Source: Pseudonocardiales bacterium (lineage in GTDB: Bacteria; Actinomycetota; Actinomycetes; Mycobacteriales; Pseudonocardiaceae). Taken from it: DNA of 46,452 nucleotides. The position numbers and the translations under genes were made by a program. Location of the stretch: assembly GCA_019243635.1 (NCBI GenBank), contig JAFAUB010000066.1:1-46452 (forward strand), written 5' to 3'. This document shows positions 6,080 through 12,886 of this stretch, piece after piece; the stretch's first letter is position 1, and every line of letters begins with the position of its first letter. The notes under the pieces were generated by a model that did not search any database, was not told where the DNA came from, and saw only the letters and a program-made list of their open reading frames with translations.

Positions 6080-8205
6080 GCACACCGGGCGACGCGGCGG
6101 TGGTCCCGGCGGACCCCGTGCTCGACGGCGAACTGATCGACGACGAGCGGCCCAGCGGCCAGCACGAGCACTACCGACAGGCGTCATGGTGGCCACGCTC
6201 GCCACGCATCCCGGCCGCGCTCAAGAACCGCGCCAGCGCGGCACAAGCGGCCAAGGACACGGCCGTCGCCGTAGTGCGCTCACCGTGGCGGTTCGTGGCC
6301 GCGACCGGTCGGGGGACGGTGCTGGCCGTGCGGGCGTGGCGGCGGTGGGTGAGCGTGCGTGACTATCGGGAGGCCGCCGAGCAGTCGGAGAAGCTGGCGG
6401 ACAAGTACGTCGAGATCCGCGAGCTGACCCTGCTCCGGTGGCGCGTCACCGGCGCGGTGGCCGGCACCGGTACGGCCGGGGTGGCGGTAGGCGAGATGGT
6501 CTACGGCCCCCGAGTGCTGTGGATCACGGTCGTGACCGGCTCGGCGGTGTTCGCGATCGCCGGCCAGCGTAAGGATGGCAGCCCTGGCCGGCGGGCTGTG
6601 CTGACTGGTCCCCGGTCGCTGAGCTGGACCATGGATCCCCAGGTTTTGGTCGATGCTTTCCAGGACGCCAAGCTGATCGGCAAGGACGAGACGCTGCGGC
6701 TGGTGGAGCGCGCCAGCCGGGTGGGGGCCGGGTGGGCGATCACCGTCGATCTCCCGGCCACCCGCAAGGCCACCGACGTGATCAAAAACCGCGAGGCCCT
6801 CGCGTCCGCGCTCGCCGTGGACGAAGTACAACTGCTCGTCGAGCGGGTCCGGGGCAACGGCGGGCACGCCGGGCGGGTCGCGATATGGGTCGCCGATGCC
6901 GATCCCTACGCCACGCCACCGCTGCGTACGCCGCTGCTGGACGTGGCGTGCTGGGACGCGTGGCGGCCGGTGCCGTTCGGTCGGGATGCCCGAGACCGCC
7001 GCATCAATCTCCCGCTGGTGTGGACCTCGCTGCTCGTCGGCGCGATTCCTCGCCAAGGCAAGACCTTCGCCACCCGCCTGGCCGCCGCTGGGCTCATCCT
7101 CGACCCGCACACCCGGCTGTATATCGCTGATTTCAAGGCCGGGAAGGACTGGGACGCCGCCGCCCAGGTCGCCCACCGGTTCATGTCCGGCGACGAACCC
7201 ACTCACGTCCTCACCCTCGCGGCGTGGCTGGTGGAACTTGTTACCGAAGTCCAAGGTCGGTACCGGCGCATGCGCGACTTCGACAACCAAACCTGCCCCG
7301 AATCGAAAATCACCCCCAAGATATCCCGCGACCCAGCACTGAATATGCCGATCACCGGTATTTTCATCGACGAGGTCCAAGCCCCCCTCGAAGAACGCAC
7401 CCCCATCGAAGTACACAACAAAACAATCCCCGCCGGCCAGTACATCGGCGAACTCCTCACCTGGCTGGCCAAGAAAGGACCCGCCGCCGGAATCGTCCTC
7501 GTGCTGGCCACCCAACGACCGGACTCCAAAACGATCCCGTCGGCGCTACGCGCTGTCCTCGGGTCTCGGTTCGCGCTGCGGGTGATGGACTGGCGTGACA
7601 GCAACATCATCCTCGGCGAACAGATGAACACCCGGGGATGGGACAGCAGCCGACTACTGCCCTCCCACAAAGGCGTCGGCATTCTCCGCCCCGACGGGGA
7701 GACCGCAGCCGGTGCCGATGTGCTCGCCATGATGGTCCGCACCGACTACATGCCCAACAACGACTGGACCACCCTCTGCGAACGCGGCCGGGACTTACGC
7801 ACGGCGGCCGGTACCCTCACCGGCCACGCCATCGGCACCGGATCCACCCCCGCGCTCGACCCGGCCACCGTGGCCCACGTCATCGGGGCAAGCCAGCTCA
7901 CCGACGAGGAACCGCCAGCCCCGAATCTGCCGGAGCCGCTCGCCTCGGTGGTCGAGTACCTCGGCGCTGATCTCGACGATGAGGGCCGTGAGTTCATCCC
8001 CACCGCTGAGCTCGTCGACATCCTCGACGTCGAACCCACCGCCTTCGGGCGGCAGATGGGCGAACTCGGCTGCCGACCCCGCCCCGGCCGGGTCACCAAT
8101 GAGGACGGCACCACCCGGCAAGCTCGGGGCTACCTCACCGTCGACATCCGAACCGCTATCCAAGCCCAGCACGACCAGCCCGAGCCCGAGGACGACCCCG
8201 CGTGA
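6076..8205 (+). CDS. traB: TraB/FtsK-SpoIIIE-type conjugative DNA translocase
   Basis: 709 residues. The N-terminal third contains a membrane region around residues 115-160 (VTGAVAGTGTAGVAV, WITVVTGSAVFAIAG). The motor domain carries Walker A in LVGAIPRQGKTFATRL (about 318-333) and Walker B in TGIFIDEVQ (about 426-434), with LVLATQRPDSKTIP as the post-Walker B segment typical of FtsK/SpoIIIE. The C-terminal 100 residues (FIPTAELVDILDVEPTAFG, then QMGELGCRPRPGRV) look like the winged-helix recognition domain that reads 8-bp repeats at clt. In Streptomyces a single TraB hexamer moves double-stranded plasmid DNA between hyphae without nicking. Last of four overlapping genes; the repeat array that it might recognise starts at its stop codon. 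Confidence 0.92.
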   Translation: MSTPGDAAVVPADPVLDGELIDDERPSGQHEHYRQASWWPRSPRIPAALKNRASAAQAAKDTAVAVVRSPWRFVAATGRGTVLAVRAWRRWVSVRDYREAAEQSEKLADKYVEIRELTLLRWRVTGAVAGTGTAGVAVGEMVYGPRVLWITVVTGSAVFAIAGQRKDGSPGRRAVLTGPRSLSWTMDPQVLVDAFQDAKLIGKDETLRLVERASRVGAGWAITVDLPATRKATDVIKNREALASALAVDEVQLLVERVRGNGGHAGRVAIWVADADPYATPPLRTPLLDVACWDAWRPVPFGRDARDRRINLPLVWTSLLVGAIPRQGKTFATRLAAAGLILDPHTRLYIADFKAGKDWDAAAQVAHRFMSGDEPTHVLTLAAWLVELVTEVQGRYRRMRDFDNQTCPESKITPKISRDPALNMPITGIFIDEVQAPLEERTPIEVHNKTIPAGQYIGELLTWLAKKGPAAGIVLVLATQRPDSKTIPSALRAVLGSRFALRVMDWRDSNIILGEQMNTRGWDSSRLLPSHKGVGILRPDGETAAGADVLAMMVRTDYMPNNDWTTLCERGRDLRTAAGTLTGHAIGTGSTPALDPATVAHVIGASQLTDEEPPAPNLPEPLASVVEYLGADLDDEGREFIPTAELVDILDVEPTAFGRQMGELGCRPRPGRVTNEDGTTRQARGYLTVDIRTAIQAQHDQPEPEDDPA

Positions 8206-8378
8206 ACCCGTCACAGTCGGCGGTAACCCGTCACAGCCGCTGTGACGGGTTACCCCATCATCTGAACTGCGGACATGTCGCGTGTGACGGGTTGGTGGAC
8301 CTACACCAGACCCGTCACACCCGTCACAAACGGTGCGAGAGAGGCACCTGTTGGGATGCGGGCTCAGCGGTGACGGGT
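8205..8378. repeat. ACCCGTCACA/TGTGACGGGT repeat array, candidate clt locus
   Basis: Seven copies of one 10-bp word in both orientations directly after traB: plus copies at 8205-8215, 8225-8235, 8309-8319 and 8319-8328; inverted copies at 8241-8251 and 8283-8293; and a shorter copy, TGACGGGT, at 8371-8378. In Streptomyces plasmids the cis-acting transfer locus (clt) consists of short repeats recognised by the winged helix of TraB and often lies next to traB. The position and design here fit that, with a repeat different from the published GACCCGGA. Alternatives are an iteron-type replication origin or an operator array. Confidence 0.65.
8222..8254. repeat. 33-bp perfect palindrome within the repeat array
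   Basis: The 16-base arm 8222-8237 (GGTAACCCGTCACAGC) is exactly complementary to 8239-8254, around a single C at 8238. It contains copies 2 and 3 of the array repeat head to head. It could bind a dimeric protein, extrude as a hairpin, or end the traB transcript, although no T-run follows. Confidence 0.6.
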
Positions 8379-8629
8379 CCGGGATCTTTCCTCTCCCGGC
8401 GGATTATTTTGATCTTTCGGCGGGGTCGTGTGGCTTCCTTCGCGAGGCGTGAGGCGATCGCTTCCACGGTGCGCTGAGCGCGGTCGCTGGATTGGAGATG
8501 GTGGCGTCCGCGCTGGTGGCAATGATGCCACGAGTCGGCTGCCGCACGCAGGGCCGCGACCGCCGCCATGACGAGCAGGGGACTCCACACGACAGCGAGA
8601 GCGATGGGGATCAGCGTGTCGACGGACAC
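8324..8629 (-). CDS. small membrane protein, unknown function
   Basis: 101 residues from GTG 8629. An N-terminal hydrophobic segment (TLIPIALAVVWSPLLVMAAVA) is followed by a His-rich stretch (SWHHCHQRGRHH), a helical region and a strongly basic segment (RPRRKIKIIRRERK). One membrane anchor with a basic cytoplasmic tail is the simple reading. It runs toward the traB repeat array and its last codons overlap it. No strong RBS is visible and no family is recognised, so this is a moderate call; it is the only frame in this stretch with protein-like layout. Confidence 0.5.
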   Translation of the reverse strand: MSVDTLIPIALAVVWSPLLVMAAVAALRAAADSWHHCHQRGRHHLQSSDRAQRTVEAIASRLAKEATRPRRKIKIIRRERKDPGPVTAEPASQQVPLSHRL

Positions 8630-8729
8630 CCTGCGCCGACTGTCAGCAGGGTGGCGTTCATCCCGCCAACAGCCAGGAAGTGCTCGGTGTGCTCACCCAC
8701 GTCTGCACCCCATGTCCGCGGTCAGTGGA

Positions 8730-8774
8730 GTCACGGCCGGGAGCCGGGGTTCCCACTGGGCTCCCGGCCGTGAC
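8730..8774. repeat. 16-bp perfect stem-loop between 8629 and 8941
   Basis: GTCACGGCCGGGAGCC at 8730-8745 pairs exactly with 8759-8774 across a 13-base loop. It stands alone in a 300-bp gene-free stretch between two divergent genes. There is no T-run on either side, so a simple intrinsic terminator is doubtful; a replication or recombination signal of the element is possible. Confidence 0.5.
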
Positions 8775-8940
8775 GTGGTGCCCCGGCGGCGTTGTCGGGC
8801 AGGCGCGGCACTGGGACACCCAGCTCGTCGCGCTCCGCGATGAGCTGAAATAATCTTGTCTCTAGCGTGGTATCAGCGACAAGGACACCGGGCCGCCATC
8901 AGAACGCCACAGACACGCCCTACCCAGGAGGTGAGCACGA

Positions 8941-10077
8941 TTGGCCGACCGGCCACCACGAACGCTGCTCGAACACCACATCCGCCAGCTCTGCATGACC
9001 CACGAAGAATTCGTGCAGCACGCCCAAGACTTCGCCCAGGACAACCGCGAACCAGGGACGCTGAGCCTGCGGCACCTTCAACGACTCCTCAGCGGCCAAC
9101 CCCTGGGCGCGCTCCGGCCCGCTACCGCGCGACTACTCGAACGACTCCTCGGCGAGCCCATCACAACCCTGCTCGCACCACCGAAGACCGTCGCCGACAA
9201 TGGCGAGAATCCCGCCAGCGAACTACGCCAACTACTCAACATCGCCCGGCGCGTCGACCGCTCGGTTATCACCCTTCTGCACCAGCAACTCGACGACATC
9301 CGCCAACTCGACCGGCAACTCGGTGCGATCGTCGTCCGGGATGAACTCAACACCAAGATCCGCCAAGTTGAGCGGCTGGCCGCGTACAGCCTCGCTCCGG
9401 GCACCCGGGAACCGCTCGCCGCGCTGCTCTCCGAGATGCACACCCTCGCCGGATGGCAAGCCCTCGACCTCGGCGACCTACCCCATTCCTGGCAACACTA
9501 CGAACACTCCCGCGCCGCCGCCGCCCAATCCAACTCCATCCCACACGAATCCCACGCCGCCGCCGAACAAGCCTTCGTCCTCATCGACGCTGGCGCGACC
9601 CGCGACGCCATTGACCTACTCGACGGCGCCCGGCGCCGCGCCGACACAGCCGCACCCCGCATCCTGCGAGCTTGGCTGGCCGCCGCCCACGGCGAAGCCC
9701 TCGCCGCCCACGGCGACCCAACCGCCAGCCTGCACGCCTTCGACCGAGCCGCCGACCTCCTGCCCGCCGACACCACCGACGACCGGCCCTACGTCGCGCT
9801 CGACCCCGTGCACCTCGCCCGCTGGCGCGGCCACGCACTCGCCCGCTTCGGCCACCCCGACGCCATCACCGTCCTCACCGACGCCCTCAACCGCCTCGAC
9901 CCCTCCTTCGTCCGCGCCGAAACCGCACTCCACGTCGACCTGGCAACGGCCCTGGCGACCAACGGCGACCAGGATGAAGCCCGGAGCCACGCCGACCACG
10001 CAGCCCAGCTCGCCACACAAGTCGGCTCAGCACGCCAGCGACGACGCGTCACAAATCTCCTGGCCGCCGTTCGCTAG
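8941..10077 (+). CDS. XRE/TPR-type regulator (copy 2, paralogue of 3337-4461)
   Basis: 378 residues starting at TTG 8941, chosen because AGGAGGTGAG at 8926-8935 stands at the right distance and no ATG or GTG in frame precedes it. The N-terminal 75 residues form a divergent helix-turn-helix region (MTHEEFVQHAQDFAQ, LSLRHLQRLLSGQPLG). The remainder repeats the TPR architecture of the copy at 3337-4461, including LAGWQALDLGDLPHSWQHYE, AAEQAFVLIDAGATRDAIDLL and RAWLAAAHGEALAAHGD. The copies differ most in the HTH part, so they probably bind different operators while sharing a similar sensor. It is convergent with the integrase, 39 bp away. Role: likely control of transfer or maintenance, inferred. 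Confidence 0.83.
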   Translation: MADRPPRTLLEHHIRQLCMTHEEFVQHAQDFAQDNREPGTLSLRHLQRLLSGQPLGALRPATARLLERLLGEPITTLLAPPKTVADNGENPASELRQLLNIARRVDRSVITLLHQQLDDIRQLDRQLGAIVVRDELNTKIRQVERLAAYSLAPGTREPLAALLSEMHTLAGWQALDLGDLPHSWQHYEHSRAAAAQSNSIPHESHAAAEQAFVLIDAGATRDAIDLLDGARRRADTAAPRILRAWLAAAHGEALAAHGDPTASLHAFDRAADLLPADTTDDRPYVALDPVHLARWRGHALARFGHPDAITVLTDALNRLDPSFVRAETALHVDLATALATNGDQDEARSHADHAAQLATQVGSARQRRRVTNLLAAVR

Positions 10078-10116
10078 CCCCGGCGGAGCGGCGAAGGTGT
10101 CGCAATGCCCAAGGCC

Positions 10117-11400
10117 TCAAGATCCTTGGACTGCGGTTACCCGTGCTCGCTTGGGCATGCGGGAGGCGAGGATCTCGGCGGCTTTGCGATCGGAGGAAGC
10201 GACCCATGCGGCATATACCCGCAGAGTGGTCGCCCCTCCCCCACCGTGGCCGAGTCGGCCAGCAACCGTGCGAAGGTCCACGCCTGCGGTCAGCAGCTCG
10301 GTAGCCGAGTAGTGGCGGAGCGCGTGAAGGTGCGTGTCGATGCCGAGCCGATCGGCCATGTCCTTGTAGCGACTCGACACAGCGTGTGGTGAGTACGGCC
10401 TGGTCGGGTCGATGTCGCGCACGGCCTGGAACACGTACATGTCGTCGCTCAACCCGATACCCAATGACGACAGGCGCTCTCTGCACCGGTCCTTGTGCTC
10501 ACGCAGCAACTCCACGGTTTCAGCGTCCAGGGCGATCCGACGCATCTGGTGGGTCTTGGTGTCCTTCTCCGTTCCGATTCCGCGCCGGAGCCGGTAGCTG
10601 CGTCGGAAGTCGATCACAGCACCATCCAGATCGACCCGAGACCACCGCAGCGCGCAGATCTCACCTCGCCGCACACCGGTAGTCATTACCAGCCACACCA
10701 GCGTGCCCCAGTCGTCGTCTAGTTCAAAGGCCGCATCCAGCAGTCGAGCAGCATCGGCCGCGGAAGGCGGATCCGGTTGAGGTGATTTCTGCTTAGGACG
10801 TACCGCGAACTTGGCGGGGTTGGAGTCCAACCACTCCCATCGCACAGCGAGGTTCAGTGCACCGCTGATGACAGCGTGCACCTGCCGGACCGCTGAAGCC
10901 GACATAGGCCGGCACTCGTGGGGACGGCACTTTGCCTTCTCACAGTCGTGCTCATCGGCCGCCTTGTGCTCGACATGGGGCAACCGGTCGCAGCGAACCC
11001 GACAGCGCCGCAGATCTGCATACAGGTTCTCCAGAGCACGCGGCGTGATCTTGCTAATCGGCACCGACCCCAACACCGGGCGAATGGTGCGTCGGATGTA
11101 GCCCTCGTAGCCCTCACGGGTGCTGTCTTCGATCTCAACAGTGCGCAGCCACTCATCAAGGACGTGCCCGAGCGTCGTCACGCTCGGGGTGCCTCGCTGC
11201 CGGTCGATCTCGGCCATCAGCGCCGTAAGCTTGCGCTCTGCCTGCTTGTAAGCCTTCTCATCCGTGCCCGCCACCGTCTCCCTGCGGTACACGCGCTTGC
11301 CGGTCACCGGGTCCACCCCAGCGTAGGCCTTCACCCGCAGCGAGTTGCCCCGCCGCTCGATCTCACCACGCTGGCGACCGTCTCGATCTCTCGAAGCCAT
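10117..11400 (-). CDS. int: tyrosine recombinase / site-specific integrase
   Basis: 427 residues from ATG 11400. It has an N-terminal AP2-like arm-binding region (RGNSLRVKAYAGVDPVTGKR), a SAM-like core-binding domain (about 75-205) and a catalytic domain with the full set: Arg in TTGVRRGEICALRW, Lys in DTKTHQ, HALRHYSATELL (HxxR), GRLGHGGG, and the nucleophile Tyr in TTLRVYAAW. The core-binding domain contains a Cys/His-rich insertion (RCRVRCDRLPHVEHK, then HDCEKAKCRPHECRP), seen in a subset of actinomycete element integrases, that may bind zinc. The gene reads away from the tRNA(CAU), 85 bp from its 3' end, the classic arrangement for integration into a tRNA gene. Confidence 0.93.
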   Translation of the reverse strand: MASRDRDGRQRGEIERRGNSLRVKAYAGVDPVTGKRVYRRETVAGTDEKAYKQAERKLTALMAEIDRQRGTPSVTTLGHVLDEWLRTVEIEDSTREGYEGYIRRTIRPVLGSVPISKITPRALENLYADLRRCRVRCDRLPHVEHKAADEHDCEKAKCRPHECRPMSASAVRQVHAVISGALNLAVRWEWLDSNPAKFAVRPKQKSPQPDPPSAADAARLLDAAFELDDDWGTLVWLVMTTGVRRGEICALRWSRVDLDGAVIDFRRSYRLRRGIGTEKDTKTHQMRRIALDAETVELLREHKDRCRERLSSLGIGLSDDMYVFQAVRDIDPTRPYSPHAVSSRYKDMADRLGIDTHLHALRHYSATELLTAGVDLRTVAGRLGHGGGGATTLRVYAAWVASSDRKAAEILASRMPKRARVTAVQGS

Positions 11401-11433
11401 GCACCAAGAGTACTCGCACCCCCGTCGGCACCC

Positions 11434-11453
11434 ATAGATCCACTAAATAGATC
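11434..11453. promoter_or_regulatory. ATAGATC direct repeats in the int-tRNA gap
   Basis: ATAGATC occurs at 11434-11440 and 11447-11453, 13 bp apart, in an AT-rich patch between the integrase start and the tRNA 3' end. These could be integrase arm-type sites, an Xis site or part of the int promoter. Evidence is position and repetition only. Confidence 0.35.
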
Positions 11454-11484
11454 TTCAAAAGTCTGTTCTAGCTGTTACAACGCG

Positions 11485-11525
11485 TGGGGCGGGTGGGATT
11501 CGAACCCACGACCTGACGGATTATG
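11485..11525. other. presumed attachment site (tRNA 3' half)
   Basis: The integrase of such elements normally recombines within the anticodon-loop-to-3'-end part of the target tRNA, which here spans about 11485 to 11525 and remains intact. The exact core cannot be set because the second copy of the repeat is not in the window. Confidence 0.5.
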
Positions 11526-11559
11526 AGTCCGCTGCTCTAACCTGCTGAGCTACCGCCCC
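11485..11559 (-). tRNA. tRNA with CAU anticodon (Met or lysidine-modified Ile2)
   Basis: 75 bases fold into a full cloverleaf: acceptor GGGGCGG/CCGCCCC, D-stem GCTC/GAGC, anticodon stem GCGGA/TCCGT with loop CTCATAA, T-arm GTGGG-TTCGAAT-CCCAC, discriminator A, no encoded CCA. The CAT anticodon means elongator Met or Ile2; I cannot separate these without comparison. It is not the initiator type, since the first acceptor pair is matched. It is the likely integration target of the adjacent element. Confidence 0.95.
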
Positions 11560-11887
11560 GGACGGGTGCCGAGGCTAGCCCAACGCTGACCTCCCCTCGC
11601 GGCGGGATACGGTTGATCACCAACGGCCTGGCTCGGCGGTTGCTCTGGCGGCCGCCCCTCGGGACGGGACCGAGGCTGAGGCTGAGGGGTGCCGCTCGTC
11701 AGGCCGATGAGTGCGGCCACAGGGCTCGGCCGGCGTGCCGCGCTCGACCAGCAGGTCGATGAACCGCCGGTCACCCCGGCCGTGCCCCGGCCGACGCGGG
11801 ACCGGCGCATGTCCTGCACCCCGGCCGCGGTCAGGTTAGGATGCACGTGGCGAGGCCCGCCCGAAGGCGGGCAACCGGAGGGGCACG
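11560..11887. other. 328-bp gene-free stretch
   Basis: GC-rich sequence between the tRNA and the PI-PLC gene. Short frames on both strands are Arg/Pro-rich and unconvincing. The last 40 bases hold a short dyad, GCCCGCC-GAA-GGCGGGC (11856-11872), and then the RBS GGAGGGG of the next gene. Confidence 0.5.
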
Positions 11888-12886
11888 ATGGGCGAGTTCA
11901 TTCCTCACACTTCCTGGATGCGTGACCTTCCCGATGATACTCCAGTGACGGCGCTGAGCGTTCCCGGAACCCACAACTCCGGCTGTGTCGGCAGCCTCTT
12001 CGGGTTCGCCCAGACACAGAACCCGGCGCTCTCCGACCAGCTGGATGCGGGGATACGGTTTCTGGACATCAGACTCGCGCAGTGCCCGAGCAACCTGAGC
12101 GTCCACCACGACGTGGTGTGTATGGACAAGAGCTACGTGGGCATCCTCGCCACCTGTTCCGACTTCCTCGAGAAGCACCCTTCCGAGACCATTCTCATGT
12201 CGGTGGAAGACGAAGGTCCCCTCGGTGACGAACCCGACAGGTCCACCCCTTCCGAAGTTCTCCGAAAACTATCCATAAAAAACGCCGAGAATGAAGACGG
12301 AAGGGTGTCCTCCTTTGAGGATACACTGAAAGCGAGAACGTGGGAGCATGTCGCAGGCTCGCCACTGTTCTATAATTTTGCGGCCCGCCGGACCCGTGGT
12401 GGCCCCATGGCCGCTGTTCGCGCGCTCACGTCGGAGACGACATTGGGGGAGGTTCGCGGCAGGATCGTGCTGCTGCGCAGGTCCGAGGGTAGCCAGGACG
12501 CCGGACTCGACCTCACCTACTGGCCGGACAACCAGACCTTCAGAAGCGCGGCACCTCCGGTTCACGACGTACATGACCGCTATCAGGGACTGACGGAAGA
12601 GGACAAGCTCGAACTCATCGTCATCCATATAGAAGAAGCCAAAAAAAGCGATCTCAAAGATTTGTACATCACGTTCTCCAGTGCTGCCGAATTCACGGCG
12701 AGCGACTACGCGAAGGCGATAAACCCACGCCTCAGCGACTATCTAGCGAGACCACCGAGGGGGCGCGTCGGAATCATCGTGATGGACTACTTCGAGAACC
12801 CTCCCGAACTGGTCTCCAACGTGATTGAAATGAACCAAACAAGCAGGTTGACTGGTGGTGCATCGTGGTCAAGGCTGATGATGTGA
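11888..12886 (+). CDS. phosphatidylinositol-specific phospholipase C-like protein (PI-PLC X domain)
   Basis: 332 residues from ATG 11888 with GGAGGGG at 11877-11883. The X-domain hallmarks are present: LSVPGTHNSG with the first catalytic His, DQLDAGIRFLDIRLAQ, VHHDVV with the second His, and FLEKHPSETILMSVEDE; the C-terminal barrel strand is RVGIIVMDYF. Bacterial PI-PLCs cleave phosphatidylinositol to cyclic inositol phosphate and diacylglycerol without calcium. Unlike secreted Bacillus and Listeria enzymes, no signal peptide is visible, so it would act inside the cell on membrane PI or related lipids, as is plausible in an actinomycete that makes PI. Base composition is clearly more AT-rich in its middle (12240-12720) than its neighbours, suggesting acquisition. 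Its TGA overlaps the next ATG. Confidence 0.88.
   Translation: MGEFIPHTSWMRDLPDDTPVTALSVPGTHNSGCVGSLFGFAQTQNPALSDQLDAGIRFLDIRLAQCPSNLSVHHDVVCMDKSYVGILATCSDFLEKHPSETILMSVEDEGPLGDEPDRSTPSEVLRKLSIKNAENEDGRVSSFEDTLKARTWEHVAGSPLFYNFAARRTRGGPMAAVRALTSETTLGEVRGRIVLLRRSEGSQDAGLDLTYWPDNQTFRSAAPPVHDVHDRYQGLTEEDKLELIVIHIEEAKKSDLKDLYITFSSAAEFTASDYAKAINPRLSDYLARPPRGRVGIIVMDYFENPPELVSNVIEMNQTSRLTGGASWSRLMM

Larger units (their letters stand above)
2803..11485. mobile_element. integrated AICE-like conjugative element (left end not resolved)
   Basis: The gene set is that of actinomycete integrative and conjugative elements: NUDIX hydrolase, XRE regulators, excisionase-type HTH, small Spd-like membrane protein, TraB/FtsK translocase, and a tyrosine integrase next to a tRNA 3' end. 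The right boundary is placed at the 3' end of the tRNA(CAU) gene at 11485, where such integrases recombine. I could not find a second copy of the tRNA 3' segment anywhere from 1 to 11400, so the left boundary is unknown and may lie before base 1. No RepSA, RepAM or Prim-Pol type replication gene is present in the span. The value 2803 simply marks the first gene I assign with confidence. Confidence 0.75.

Noticed and set aside
6280..7515. 411-codon minus-strand frame opposite traB
   Set aside because: Antisense of the TraB motor domain, with no recognisable motif.
8205..8378. CRISPR array
   Set aside because: Repeats are 10 bp, in both orientations, with irregular spacing and no cas genes; the 21-bp esterase repeats are in-frame coding repeats.
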